This document shows positions 35,679 to 44,501 of a stretch of 64,000 nucleotides of DNA, in pieces (position 1 is the first letter of the stretch; each line of letters opens with the position of its first letter). The translations under genes and the position numbers were made by a program. Below the pieces are notes generated by a model, which saw only the letters and a program-made list of their open reading frames with translations, had not been told where the DNA came from and made no database searches. Origin of the DNA: Natronosalvus hydrolyticus (GTDB taxonomy: Archaea > Halobacteriota > Halobacteria > Halobacteriales > Natrialbaceae); the NCBI GenBank assembly GCA_025517525.1, contig JAOPJZ010000006.1, positions 160,385 through 224,384 on the forward strand, given 5' to 3'.

Positions 35679-36173
35679 GTAGTGGCTGCGTGCAGCGGCA
35701 GCGTGCCGGCCCTTATTACGTATGCCAGCCATCGAGCATATGCGTCGCGCCCCTCGCCGGGGTTGCGACGCCGTGACTGTCCACCAAGCCGCTGACCACC
35801 GCCGTCATCGCCACCGTCGCTGCTCTCGTCCCCATCTCGCCGCTTTCGATTGCACGTGGGAAGGCTCGAATGGAAGGGAAGGCTCTTCGGTGGATTCGCC
35901 GGGGTGGTGCTGGTTTTCTCTCTGCCGTCGTTTTCGTACTACGCGTGGCGTTCGAATTCGTCTAGATCCGTCCAGAGGAGCAAGGGCAGCCTCCATCGCC
36001 ATCTTGACCGCGGGAGAAGCGTCGCGGAGACGACGAGGGCGCCTTGCGAAAGGCAACGCGAAGTATGGTGGCACTGTCGAAGTCGATTGTGTCGGTTGGC
36101 GAGTTGTACTGTGAACCGCGTCTATTATTTGGAGATCCACCTCGGCGAGAGATAATGACGTCTCGTGTGGTGT

Positions 36174-36965
36174 TCAGAATCGTTTCTGACGGTAGTTCTC
36201 CTTAAGCCACTCCTTGAGTGTGGTTTCTTCGCGGAGGTAGTCAGCGATGTTGAGCGTGCCCCAGATTTGTTGAATATAGTCGAGGTTGTCCTTCGTGTTC
36301 TGGTAGGCTTCGTCCGCTCTCTGTTCGACCTTGGGAAGTCGTTGCTCATCGATCTGTTCTACGTCTCCTTCGAGGGCTTCGATGGATGTCTCGTTTGCTT
36401 CCGCGAGTTCTTCGGCCTTCTCGGAGGTGGAGACAGCGTGATCGATAGACTCACTCCACCCGCTGAGTGCTTGGCGGAGATCGTCGGTTTCGAGCTTGAC
36501 GCGTTCCAGTCGGTTGATGGTGGTCTCGTTCTCTCCGACGTCGTCTTCTAAATCCTCGATGCGGTCTTCCAGTTCGTCGAGGTGCGCGTCGAACCTCGTG
36601 ATCGTTTCTTCGACACGTTCGACGGCTTCGATGACTTCCTCGGCGTCGCGGGCGTCCCGAATATCCACATCGTTGCGGCGTTTGACTTCGGAGAGGGCGC
36701 CGTCGACGAGCGCGTAGATGGTGGCGTCTCGGGTTCCGCCGCCGCGTGGATCCGTGCCTGCGGGTTCTACGAGACCTTCCTCGTAGAGGACTCCGTCTCG
36801 GTTCGGTGAGCAGCGGTGGTGGATGCTGGAGTAGTCGATTTCTTTACCGTTGGGGAGTCGGTTATCGATTGCATCTTTGATTTCTCCGACGTCAGCTTCG
36901 CCGCCGTTGCCGGCGAGGATTGCGAGGATGGTTTCGCTCGTGTCGTCGATTTCGGTCACTCTCAC
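36174..36965 (-). CDS. Winged-helix plus coiled-coil protein of the integrated element
   Basis: 263 residues with a GTG start. Residues ~8-90 form a likely winged helix (ETILAILAGNGGEADVGEIKDAI, DYSSIHHRCSPNRDGVLYEEGLVEPAG...ATIYALVDGA). Residues ~100-235 form a long coiled coil (heptads in IEAVERVEETITRFDAHLDELEDRIEDLEDDV and later EELAEANETSIEALEGDVEQIDEQRLP). The C-terminus is basic. Such proteins are common in haloarchaeal proviruses and plasmids and may be regulators or partition proteins. Confidence 0.65.
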   Translation of the reverse strand: MRVTEIDDTSETILAILAGNGGEADVGEIKDAIDNRLPNGKEIDYSSIHHRCSPNRDGVLYEEGLVEPAGTDPRGGGTRDATIYALVDGALSEVKRRNDVDIRDARDAEEVIEAVERVEETITRFDAHLDELEDRIEDLEDDVGENETTINRLERVKLETDDLRQALSGWSESIDHAVSTSEKAEELAEANETSIEALEGDVEQIDEQRLPKVEQRADEAYQNTKDNLDYIQQIWGTLNIADYLREETTLKEWLKENYRQKRF

Positions 36966-37162
36966 TTGGTACTACGCCTCCAAGTTACTTGAATATATCA
37001 CTTGGATTGCAGTTGTATGCAGTTACAGGTATGGGGCCGAATAGCCTCTATTGAGGGTATTTAAACGGGGTGTTGGCGAGTTGGAGTACTCGAGGTGTCG
37101 AGTGAAAGGAGGGTTTTCTGGTTTCTCGTGAAGAGGTGGATGTCAAGTCTGCCGCAGGAGTT

Positions 37163-37220
37163 CCCGTGGGGCTTCAGTGGTGTTCCCGAGGCCACACCAC
37201 TAACGACTACCGGCCACGGG
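37163..37220. other. Nested perfect hairpin
   Basis: CCCGTGG (37163-37169) pairs with CCACGGG (37214-37220), and inside it AGTGGTGT (37176-37183) pairs with ACACCACT (37194-37201), both without mismatch. The 58-base structure lies in the 779-base spacer between two orphan genes, upstream of repeat array 3. It could be a structured RNA or a single-strand replication signal. Confidence 0.5.
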
Positions 37221-37419
37221 AGCATCTGGGATTAACGCTACGCGTGTCGCCCAGTCTCTGAGCAGAATATCACATACCCTCTACATCGGGGTACTCCCAC
37301 GAGCTCACACGAGCGTTTCTTGCAGTTTCATTACGAGATCGACGGACAGCTTCATCGCTGGTCTGCGAGAATCGTTGGTCGGTGAGGTCAGAGTGTGTGT
37401 TCGTACGTGTTGGATAGCT

Positions 37420-37497
37420 ATGATGATCGTGTAGTATGATCGCTCAGGATGATTGTCCAATATGATCGCCGAAGATGACCGCTCGTCGTGATCACGC
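37420..37497 (+). repeat. Iteron-like array 3: six 13-bp units
   Basis: Six units in 13-base register: ATGATGATCGTGT, AGTATGATCGCTC, AGGATGATTGTCC, AATATGATCGCCG, AAGATGACCGCTC, GTCGTGATCACGC. The upstream flank CGTACGTGTTGGAT and downstream GCCGGCGTTTATTACGTATG repeat those of arrays 1 and 2. Similarity to array 1 continues about 60 bases further (GTGCGCCGCG, TAGGGT, CGTGGCGC). Confidence 0.75.
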
Positions 37498-37744
37498 GGC
37501 AGCGATCCGAGCCGGCGTTTATTACGTATGTCGGGGAATGGGTAGGTGCGCCGCGTTGTAGGGTGCGTGGCGCTCGTAGTGGCTGTCTGCGTTCGTCTGC
37601 TGTTGGTACTCGCATTCTTGTCTCCTTCATATTGTACTCGTCAAGAAATGTCGAGTCAGTGGCTAATGTGACTGTCTCGTCCCTCGAATGCACGCCAAAC
37701 AGTTGAGACAATTCTTGATAGTCGCAGGCTGTTTGGTGCCTACA

Positions 37745-38542
37745 TTAGTCGTCGGCAGGGGCGGCATCGCCGCTTGCGTCGCCGGAGTCACTCCTCAGGG
37801 TTTCGATGGGAATCGTGATCTCGTTGTACTGCTCGTAGTTCTTCGACTTATTTAGCAGAGTGCGCGGGCTTTGCAACGCCTCTCCGACGAGCTTCAACGT
37901 CGTCGGGAAATTTCCGCTTTCCACCCCACGCAACACATCGTCGCCGGGCTGGGCAAAAAGAAGACAGCCGATCGGGTCGGTCTCGGAGACAAACATCGTG
38001 AAGATCAGGTCGTTATCGGTCGTCTTCCAGCCGTTCATTCCCGTGCCCGAGTTCAGACTCTCCCAATCAAGCGGCGAATCATAGAACGCGTACGGGATGC
38101 ACATCATCCGACGTACGTCGTCAGGATGGATGCCGTCGTTGATCGTCGACGTCTCGGTCTCCCTTTCCTTGACGATGCCGATGCCGCGTCGACTGATGTC
38201 AGCACGCAGCTCGCGCGTCGTATCCGAGCGGTGCCATTTGAAGGCAATCGCCGGGACGGCGAGCGCAGTAGTAGCGTGGTCGATGGCGGCATCGTCCTCT
38301 TTGACCGGGATGACGACAAGCTCTTCGCCGTCTCCCTTGCGGATTCCGATGCGGGTCTTCTCGTCACGGGTGGCCGTCACGATCCCAACCTCATACTCTT
38401 CGCCGTGGTGCCGCGCACGCCAGACGTGGATTCCGTCAATCGGGTAGTCGGCGGGCTGCCAGTCGGGAATGTCGAATCCCTCTTGTTCGGCGGTGGTTCG
38501 TAGCGCGTCGATTCGGTACTCGATGTCGGCGGGTACGATCAT
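37745..38542 (-). CDS. Orphan 265-aa protein of the integrated element
   Basis: MIVPADIEYRIDALRTTAEQEGFDIPDWQPADYPIDGIHVWRARHHGEEYEVGIVTA... with no recognised domain. Segments such as DDVRRMMCIPYAFYDSPLDWESL and NDLIFTMFVSETDPIGCLLFAQPGDDVLRGVESGNFPTTLKLVGEAL look like a folded alpha/beta protein. The tail is acidic and Ala-rich. It stands alone; iteron array 3 lies about 250 bases beyond its stop. Confidence 0.6.
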   Translation of the reverse strand: MIVPADIEYRIDALRTTAEQEGFDIPDWQPADYPIDGIHVWRARHHGEEYEVGIVTATRDEKTRIGIRKGDGEELVVIPVKEDDAAIDHATTALAVPAIAFKWHRSDTTRELRADISRRGIGIVKERETETSTINDGIHPDDVRRMMCIPYAFYDSPLDWESLNSGTGMNGWKTTDNDLIFTMFVSETDPIGCLLFAQPGDDVLRGVESGNFPTTLKLVGEALQSPRTLLNKSKNYEQYNEITIPIETLRSDSGDASGDAAPADD

Positions 38543-39016
38543 TATTTGATTTTCTGAGTGCTCGGTTTTGCCGGGAGCAGCGGCTATTCATGTTCCAGTA
38601 CCCCTACATAATCTAACACCTACCTACGTGGGTGGATCAGTCGTCGGTCGTCGGTGCGTGAGATGCCTGTCCAGTGTCGTTTCGCTCGGGCTTTCTTCTT
38701 TTCGAGCGTCGACACTTCCAAGTGCAGTCGAATATCACTTATACCTTGTGCTTATCTCAACTTGAACTATTATGCTTTATAGTAATACACATTATCTGAA
38801 TCGCTCAGGGGCCATCCGGTTGCTTGATTCCGCCGTTCACTTCCTATGTCGCTCGTCCATTTCATCACCTCACTCCATTCGTCGTGTGTGAAAAGAATGA
38901 GCAGGGAATCACACAGAGGTGAACGACTCAGCGGTTATTGCTCTCCGGGCGCTTTGGTGATTGACCGTCGCTCTCTATCGGCTTTTGTATCATCCGATCA
39001 TACAATTGAGTGACGA
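38543..39016. other. Intergenic region with no supported gene
   Basis: 474 bases between two orphan genes. An AT-rich stretch (38740-38800) contains TATA-like tracts, possibly the promoter of the plus-strand gene at 39017. I see no repeat shared with the iteron arrays and no RNA gene. Confidence 0.4.
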
Positions 39017-39427
39017 ATGATCGTCCGAGGTCGCAACGGTAGTCAAGACGAGGGTTCAGAGCGAACTCGGGTCTTGACAGAGTGGCCAAACAATCGCGTG
39101 ATTCGACGAGACGTGTCCGGACTTCGGACGGCGGTTATCGTGCAGACTCGATGGCGGGACGCGTGGGTGGACAAAGCGAAGTGGACGGTGACTCCGGGGG
39201 GGATTGCCTACGATTCCGGAGATATCCGATACACGGATGAGTGGCTACACGAGAGTAAGCGACAAGAGAAGCGGGTGTGCGTGTGTGCCGACGAGTCGGC
39301 GAACGCCGTTTGGATCGAGCGGGACTGGCGTGGCCCACCCGGAGACCGCGAACAACTGGTGACGTTGGACTGGCGAACAGGTAGTAAGTGGCGAGTCGAC
39401 GAGTCTGGGGCGAATCTCCTCCAATAG
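39017..39427 (+). CDS. Orphan 136-aa protein
   Basis: MIVRGRNGSQDEGSERTRVLTEWPNNRVIRRDVSGLRTAVIVQTRWRDAWVDKAKWTVTPGGIAYDSGD..., a Trp- and Arg-rich protein, unusually basic for this genome type. No family is recognised. It is the last gene before the truncated DUF3883 gene. Its codon use differs from the acidic neighbours, in keeping with an acquired gene. Confidence 0.5.
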   Translation: MIVRGRNGSQDEGSERTRVLTEWPNNRVIRRDVSGLRTAVIVQTRWRDAWVDKAKWTVTPGGIAYDSGDIRYTDEWLHESKRQEKRVCVCADESANAVWIERDWRGPPGDREQLVTLDWRTGSKWRVDESGANLLQ

Positions 39428-39629
39428 AATGTTGATATTTCGAGTTCGAAGGCCGCTTCAGTCTACCACTTCCGACGTTGTCTTCGTAGTCCTCCCCGAG
39501 ATTGTAAGGCGAACTCGTGATGGTCAGGAGTACGCTCTCGTCGGGAAATTGTATGACCAGTAGGGCTTCGTGGTAGGTTTTCCACGAAGTCAGGTGAATA
39601 AACAGCTATCAATACAAAGTGGTCGGATT

Positions 39630-41009
39630 CTATTCCTCCGCTCTTCTAGTGAGAGACGTTTCACGCACTTCTGCCCGCTTCCGGAATCGGGTGACGTCAA
39701 CCTTCACTTCCTTCTTCGTCTCCTCGCGCTCTTGTGTCTCGGCGCGAAGGAGTTCAAACGGATTGGGTATCTCTCGAAGGTACGGATCGGACTGAATGTC
39801 CTTACGCAGATTCCCGACGATGTAGAGGTAGAACAAATCACTGACATCGGCTGTACGAGCGGTTTTCCACTCGTTCCACGAGATTGCGGGCGTACGCGTG
39901 TCGTGACCTGAGGACTTCAGCTCGATGAGACGATCCGCTTTCCCGGTATCAGGGTTCACAGTCAAGATATCGAATCCCGGATAAGGGAGAGGGAGTCCGA
40001 CATCTTTGGTGAGATGATCGATTACGGGCCCGGCGATCTCGTTCTCTTGCGCGTCCTCGATGTTCGCCTCCGTCTCCACCTCAAACACGTAATCATCAGG
40101 TGTGTCCTCCCGGTTCTCAAAGTCGTACGCATCACGGAGCCGGGATCGCTCGTGCTGCAAGGTAATGTTCATTCCAAGGTTATCGACAGCGGTTCGATAG
40201 TCCATCGAGGGGCCACCCCCGGAACCATCACCACCACCCGAGTCACCGTTCCCGTCGTCTTCGTCAGTGTCTTCGTCAGGGGTAGATGGATCCGTCACGA
40301 TAGTCACGGTTTCCCCATCGACTGTGAGTTCGTCTGAAGCGTAGATAGGCCGCTCTCGAGTGTTGGACGTGCGCTCTTTGATCTGTTCTCGTGCTGGATC
40401 GCGTGTATTCTCGGTTTCGTCAGCCTTTGGCTTCCCATCGTCATCTCGATCTTCAGGAACGACCACTACACCTTCCTCAGATTCAGTGTCTACTCCTTCC
40501 AAAAGCGCACGTCGTTTGCTCTCGATTTCATCGGCGGAAGACGGAGCGCCGGCGAGCGTCAAATAATCTCTCCGTTGTCGATCGTCGGCTGCAGTCAGCA
40601 TCGTCACAACACCCTCAAATTGCGAGACATCGAGAGCACCACAAATCGCTCGAGCGAGATGTCGATACTGTTCGTCTTTATTGGGTGATGCCTGCATAAC
40701 CGGCACAGCGGACTCACCGAGGACAACTGGCACTTCCTCCGGATCGAGAACTGTTGCGCCAAGCGCATCAAGGATCGCTGCCCGTTCGGGAGAGAGTAGA
40801 GACGTTCTTGGGAGGTAGCCCTCAGACGCAATTCCTTCGATTGACAAACGCTCTGCCCCGTGGATTCTGGCAATATACTCAGCGATCTGTGGACGCGTCT
40901 CAGCATAATACGGAACGAGAAGTTCGCCGAGGGCAATCAAATCGGTTCGCTCAGTTCCGATTTCGAAACGCGGAAAGACTGGAACATCATTGAATGTTAC
41001 CCCGCGCAC
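39630..41009 (-). CDS. DUF3883 nuclease-like protein, probably 5'-truncated
   Basis: 459 residues from a GTG that lies inside the end of the tnpB element, so the true N-terminus is likely lost. Clear protein sequence begins VTFNDVPVFPRFEIGTE. The C-terminal part is a DUF3883 domain with YPGFDILTVNPDTGKADRLIELKSSG, a PD-(D/E)xK-like D...E-x-K pattern. A low-complexity Asp/Gly linker (TPDEDTDEDDGNGDSGGGDGSG) separates the halves. DUF3883 domains often sit at the C-terminus of large ATPase or helicase defence proteins. I infer this is the tail of such a protein. Confidence 0.65.
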   Translation of the reverse strand: MRGVTFNDVPVFPRFEIGTERTDLIALGELLVPYYAETRPQIAEYIARIHGAERLSIEGIASEGYLPRTSLLSPERAAILDALGATVLDPEEVPVVLGESAVPVMQASPNKDEQYRHLARAICGALDVSQFEGVVTMLTAADDRQRRDYLTLAGAPSSADEIESKRRALLEGVDTESEEGVVVVPEDRDDDGKPKADETENTRDPAREQIKERTSNTRERPIYASDELTVDGETVTIVTDPSTPDEDTDEDDGNGDSGGGDGSGGGPSMDYRTAVDNLGMNITLQHERSRLRDAYDFENREDTPDDYVFEVETEANIEDAQENEIAGPVIDHLTKDVGLPLPYPGFDILTVNPDTGKADRLIELKSSGHDTRTPAISWNEWKTARTADVSDLFYLYIVGNLRKDIQSDPYLREIPNPFELLRAETQEREETKKEVKVDVTRFRKRAEVRETSLTRRAEE

Positions 41010-42345
41010 GGTGGCGCAGGGAATCCTACTCTCACGAGGGCAGGCTTCCTGTTTCTACGACGTGACTTGCAGACACAGACTCGAACTGAGTCGTGTCCGT
41101 AGCGGTCACAGTCTCCACAGGCGTGGATTCGGGCCATCCCAGCCCTAACTCAGCAAAGCCGCGTTGGAGAACGTTCATCGCCGCATTCGCATCTCTGTCC
41201 GTCTCAAACCCACACGAGGGACAGGAATGTTCCCTCACCCAGATCGGCTTCGCAGTCTCTACGCCACACCGGGCACACTCTTTCGTCGTCCCCTCTGGTT
41301 CGACCTGCTCAACGTGCGTACCGTACAGATCGCCCTTGTACTCGAGAAGGGTGATGAACTGCCGCCACGCCGCATCCTGCTTGTTCCGAGCGTTCCCGTC
41401 CCCTTGGAGCATTTCAGCTATGTCAAGATCTTCGACAAACACGGCGTCGTACTCGCGGACGAGCCACGTCGTCAACTTGTGCTGGTAGTCCAGCACCTTC
41501 CGCTGGATATGACGTCTGATCTTCGCCACTTCCCGGCGTTGCTTCTCGTAGTTCCGACTGCCGTGCTCTTTCCGCGAGAGTTTGCGTTGCTCGCGGCGCA
41601 ATCGCTCGTACTCGTCGTCGATACCGAGCCAGTCCACCGTCTTGCCGTCGCTGGTGTGGATGTAGTTGGTGATGCCGAGGTCGATACCCACGCTGTTGCT
41701 CGCGTTCAGCGAGTCCACGTCGGGTTTCTCCGGCAGGTCAGCATCGTCGGTTTCCAACCCGAAGGAGACGAACCACTCGCCAGTCGTCTCATTCTTGAAC
41801 GTGGCTTCTTTGATGGTGGCGTGGTCGGGAATCGGCCGAGAGTACCGGATTTTGACCCACCCAATCTTACTGAAGCGCACGTAGGCGTACTTGTCGTGGC
41901 CCCTCTTTTCATCGAGGTCGAAACCAGACTGGTTGTACGTGACGCTTCGGTAGTCGCTGGGTGCTTGCCGCTTGAGACGACCGACGTTGTATCCCTTCTC
42001 TTTGAGTTCGCTGAGGACGGTGAGGTTGTGGTGGAAGCGTGCGACGGTGGCTTGTGCGGCTTTCGAGTGCAGTTCACCGAACACCGGCCACTTTTGTTCC
42101 CATTCGGTGAGTTTGTTGTTTTGGTCGTACTCGCTCGGCTTGTCGTCCTCTGGGCTGTTCGTGTAGTCCCAGCGGACGTGGTTGTAGAGTTGGCGGTGAA
42201 CGTCAAGATGGTGTTCCAGCCTGTCCGCTACCTCTCGTGTCGGATAAGCGCGGTAGCGGTGACTGTACTCCATCGCAGTCTACTGGTTTGCCGTGTGTCT
42301 ACTTAGTGGTTTGTAGCAGCGAGTGTCGGCTTCATCCCCGACCAC
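40996..42345 (-). mobile_element. IS200/IS605-type element carrying only tnpB
   Basis: The right end shows a hairpin at about 41000-41021 (CCCCGCGC...GCGCAGGG on the plus strand). The left end shows GTCGG-loop-CCGAC at 42325-42342. These subterminal hairpins and the absence of long inverted repeats fit an IS605-family element. There is no tnpA, so movement would need a TnpA supplied in trans. Exact borders are estimates. The right end abuts the truncated DUF3883 gene. Confidence 0.65.
41032..42273 (-). CDS. tnpB: TnpB RNA-guided nuclease (IS200/IS605)
   Basis: 413 residues. The N-terminal MEYSHRYRAYPTREVADRLEHHLDVHRQLYNHVRWDY is typical of haloarchaeal TnpB. RuvC catalytic residues lie in SVGIDLGITNY (Asp), VFVEDLDI (Glu) and DRDANAAMN (Asp), with a zinc ribbon CARCG...CPSCG between the last two. 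All expected residues are present, so the enzyme may be active. TnpB proteins cut DNA with a guide RNA (omega RNA) encoded at the element's right end, which here would read into the DUF3883 side. Confidence 0.93.
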   Translation of the reverse strand: MEYSHRYRAYPTREVADRLEHHLDVHRQLYNHVRWDYTNSPEDDKPSEYDQNNKLTEWEQKWPVFGELHSKAAQATVARFHHNLTVLSELKEKGYNVGRLKRQAPSDYRSVTYNQSGFDLDEKRGHDKYAYVRFSKIGWVKIRYSRPIPDHATIKEATFKNETTGEWFVSFGLETDDADLPEKPDVDSLNASNSVGIDLGITNYIHTSDGKTVDWLGIDDEYERLRREQRKLSRKEHGSRNYEKQRREVAKIRRHIQRKVLDYQHKLTTWLVREYDAVFVEDLDIAEMLQGDGNARNKQDAAWRQFITLLEYKGDLYGTHVEQVEPEGTTKECARCGVETAKPIWVREHSCPSCGFETDRDANAAMNVLQRGFAELGLGWPESTPVETVTATDTTQFESVSASHVVETGSLPS

Positions 42346-42466
42346 GGTGGGTCGAGGTATTCGTCTCGTAATCTAGTATAAAAGTATGGCTGACAGATTG
42401 CTGTCGACCAACATCTCGATCGAGAAGATGGTGATTTGACAATCCAATCTCGTATCGCCTCTATTT

Positions 42467-42652
42467 TTAAGCAGCTTCTTCGATTCCGTAGAATGCGACT
42501 CTTAAGGCTCCCGCCTCAGTTTTGTTCCCAGACGAGGGTCTCATCGCCATCTCGATGTCTTGTATGACGTCCGCGAGGTGCTGGAATCCCGGTCGAATCG
42601 AGTAGAAGTCCAAGTGGATGTGCCTGCTCTCGCTATTAACCTCGTAGCTCAC
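42467..42652 (-). CDS. Small ORF with GTG start, unrecognised
   Basis: 61 residues, VSYEVNSESRHIHLDFYSIRPGFQHLADVIQDIEMAMRPS... ending FYGIEEAA. It starts 13 bases after the stop of the frameshifted small ORF at 42665. The sequence looks protein-like but has no family. It may be a remnant of a gene displaced by the tnpB insertion. Confidence 0.35.
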   Translation of the reverse strand: MSYEVNSESRHIHLDFYSIRPGFQHLADVIQDIEMAMRPSSGNKTEAGALRVAFYGIEEAA

Positions 42653-42664
42653 ATCGTATCCTCG

Positions 42665-42869
42665 CTAAGGGCCCGCGGTGACGACGACATCCCAGTTTTC
42701 TGGGACAGACTCGGCAACAGCACCCCCTGAGCAACTTTCTGGAGTCGGCATAGAGGCGGAACTCTCCCTCATTCCGGAAGTACACCTGTTTGTGCTGAGT
42801 GGTCACCCAGTCCTCCATGGATTCGGTTTCGAGCCAGTGCGTTTCGTCGGTGTTGGCATCAGCGACCAT
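42665..42869 (-). pseudogene. Small frameshifted ORF, unrecognised
   Basis: The frame from 42869 reads MVADANTDETHWLETESMED...EFRLYADSRK and then turns into an unnatural Cys/Arg-rich stretch. One base further the frame reads ESCSGGAVAESVPENWDVVVTAGP and stops at 42665. The join of the two gives a plausible ~67-residue protein, so a one-base change is suspected. No family known. Confidence 0.3.
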
Positions 42870-43065
42870 TGCAACATTCCATAGTTGGTTATTGTATAAA
42901 TGGGTGAAAACGGATCCAAAATCCCGCTGCTGATATCTCTTCTTTGGAAAATAAGCACTTTTAGCTTTCTTTCGGAAGGATCGCGTTAGATCGTACAGAC
43001 AAGACTGTAAGAATGTGAGTCAGTATCATACCGAGACAACGTGCTTTTCCGCGGTCTCGACTTCA

Positions 43066-43212
43066 ATGTCTCGTGCCGTGAAACGGCAAAGCGTTCCATC
43101 AGAGCAAAAAGAGTTACCGGTCGATGTTGATGATCTGAGAGAGTCGGTTCTGTTGGCTGACGGTGACGGTCGGTCGGAAACTCGGCAGTTGAAGCTGTCC
43201 GAGTGGGAATAA
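43066..43212 (+). CDS. Possible 48-aa small protein upstream of mre11
   Basis: MSRAVKRQSVPSEQKELPVDVDDLRESVLLADGDGRSETRQLKLSEWE. The composition is haloarchaeal-like (acidic, no odd runs) and the frame is clean, but there is no family match from memory. It lies 128 bases before the mre11 start on the same strand and may be the end of a truncated gene. Confidence 0.3.
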   Translation: MSRAVKRQSVPSEQKELPVDVDDLRESVLLADGDGRSETRQLKLSEWE

Positions 43213-43340
43213 CTCGATTGTCGCAGGCTATAGCATCGAATTTAAGCAATTTTCTATTTCCTCTATCTCGGTGTTTGAGGATTACTTTCACTCTGGTTGT
43301 CTCACGCTTATGTGTCCCCAGTGACGATAGTCACAATTAT

Positions 43341-44501
43341 ATGGTAACACGGCTCCTCCATGTCAGCGATACTCACCTTGGGAACCGACAGTACGGAAGC
43401 GATGTTCGTCGCGAGGACTTTCTCGACGCGTTCGAGGAAGCAATCGAATACGCCATTGATCAGGATGTCGATGCAGTCATCCACACCGGCGATCTCTTCG
43501 ACTCGCGCGATCCCCGTCTCCCCGACCTCAACCGTTGCATCGACGCTCTCCAGCGACTCGATGATGCCGACATTCCCTTTCTCGGCATTGTAGGGAACCA
43601 CGAGCGGAAGATGGACGACCAGTACCTCGATCTCATCAGCAAAACAGGTGCAGCCGAGCGGTTGGACGAGAGTCCGAGGATGGTCAACGACGAGGTTGCA
43701 GTCTACGGAATCGACGCCGTGACGAAACCGGCATGGCACGCGAAGGATTTCACACTCGACGAACCGTTGGCGGATGCGTACACCATCCTCTGTATGCACC
43801 AACTGCTCCACCCACCAGTTCCCGAGATTTTCGCAGAGCATCCGCTCGATGACGTTCTCGAGCGGGTGAATCTCGATCTCGATGCGCTCGCACTGGGAGA
43901 TTACCACGAGACTGAAGGCACCATCGAGGACGGAACGAGGGTGTGGTATGCGGGCTCGACGGAACGGTGTGCAAAAGATGAGACGTCACCGCGAACAGTC
44001 AGCCTGCTTGAAATCGAGGATGGCGACCTGACGCGGCGCGGGAAGGAGTTGAATTCTCGCGATTTCCTCCCAATTCCAATCACGTTCTCGGAGGACGATG
44101 GGCGCGAACACGCCGAGAACGAAATCTCCCGCCGCAACGTGGACGGAAAGGTCGTCCTCGTCACGGTCACCGGCGAGTCGACGGCTGTTACCTCACGTGA
44201 CATTCGCGAAATTGTGATTGACCGAGGAGCCGCCGTCTGTCGAGTGGACGATCAGCGCGGTGGCTTCGAGTTTGATGACGAGGAGCGATCGTTGGGGGAC
44301 ATCGAGAGCGCCGACAGACTGATCGAGGAGCGACTGGCCGAGCAGAATCTCAGCGAGATCTCCGTCGAAATCGAAGAGCGGGTTCGAACGGAAAACGTCG
44401 CCCGCTCTGGATTCGATGACGAGGTAGAGGAGATGATGATGAAGGCACAGGACGAAGCGTTCGACAGCGACGTGGCGGTGCAAACGGAGGGAGACGAATG
44501 A
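43341..44501 (+). CDS. mre11: Mre11-like DNA repair nuclease
   Basis: 386 residues from MVTRLLHVSDTHLG; the open frame extends upstream but is not protein-like there. Metallophosphoesterase motifs: SDTHLG, HTGDLFDSRD, GIVGNHERK, ILCMHQLLH, and LALGDYHETEG at the place where the family has G-H-x-H. The first His of that last motif is Asp here, a possible alternative metal ligand. The C-terminal ~150 residues are acidic. Its stop overlaps the rad50 ATG (ATGA). Mre11 trims DNA ends together with Rad50. Confidence 0.9.
   Translation: MVTRLLHVSDTHLGNRQYGSDVRREDFLDAFEEAIEYAIDQDVDAVIHTGDLFDSRDPRLPDLNRCIDALQRLDDADIPFLGIVGNHERKMDDQYLDLISKTGAAERLDESPRMVNDEVAVYGIDAVTKPAWHAKDFTLDEPLADAYTILCMHQLLHPPVPEIFAEHPLDDVLERVNLDLDALALGDYHETEGTIEDGTRVWYAGSTERCAKDETSPRTVSLLEIEDGDLTRRGKELNSRDFLPIPITFSEDDGREHAENEISRRNVDGKVVLVTVTGESTAVTSRDIREIVIDRGAAVCRVDDQRGGFEFDDEERSLGDIESADRLIEERLAEQNLSEISVEIEERVRTENVARSGFDDEVEEMMMKAQDEAFDSDVAVQTEGDE

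Larger units (their letters stand above)
34813..36173. other. Repeat-rich non-coding region of the integrated element
   Basis: Nearly 1.4 kb without a supported gene. It holds a fragment of the 254-aa gene start (34863-34890), two 7-unit arrays of a 13-bp repeat (35175-35265 and 35588-35678) and a tandem duplication with ~420-bp period. Both duplicates carry CGATTGCACGTGGGAAGGCT (35428 and 35848) and GTGCTGGTTTTCT. Open frames here are shadows of the repeats. Confidence 0.6.

Noticed and set aside
34816..36155. Several plus- and minus-strand open frames in the repeat-rich region
   Set aside because: They run through the 13-bp arrays and duplicated blocks, are Arg/Ser-rich, and no frame is kept across all three repeat copies.
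35175..37497. CRISPR array
   Set aside because: The 13-bp units are directly adjacent without spacers, and no cas gene is near.
41164..42306. 380-codon plus-strand open frame opposite tnpB
   Set aside because: It is the complement of a gene with intact RuvC and zinc motifs and has no domain of its own.
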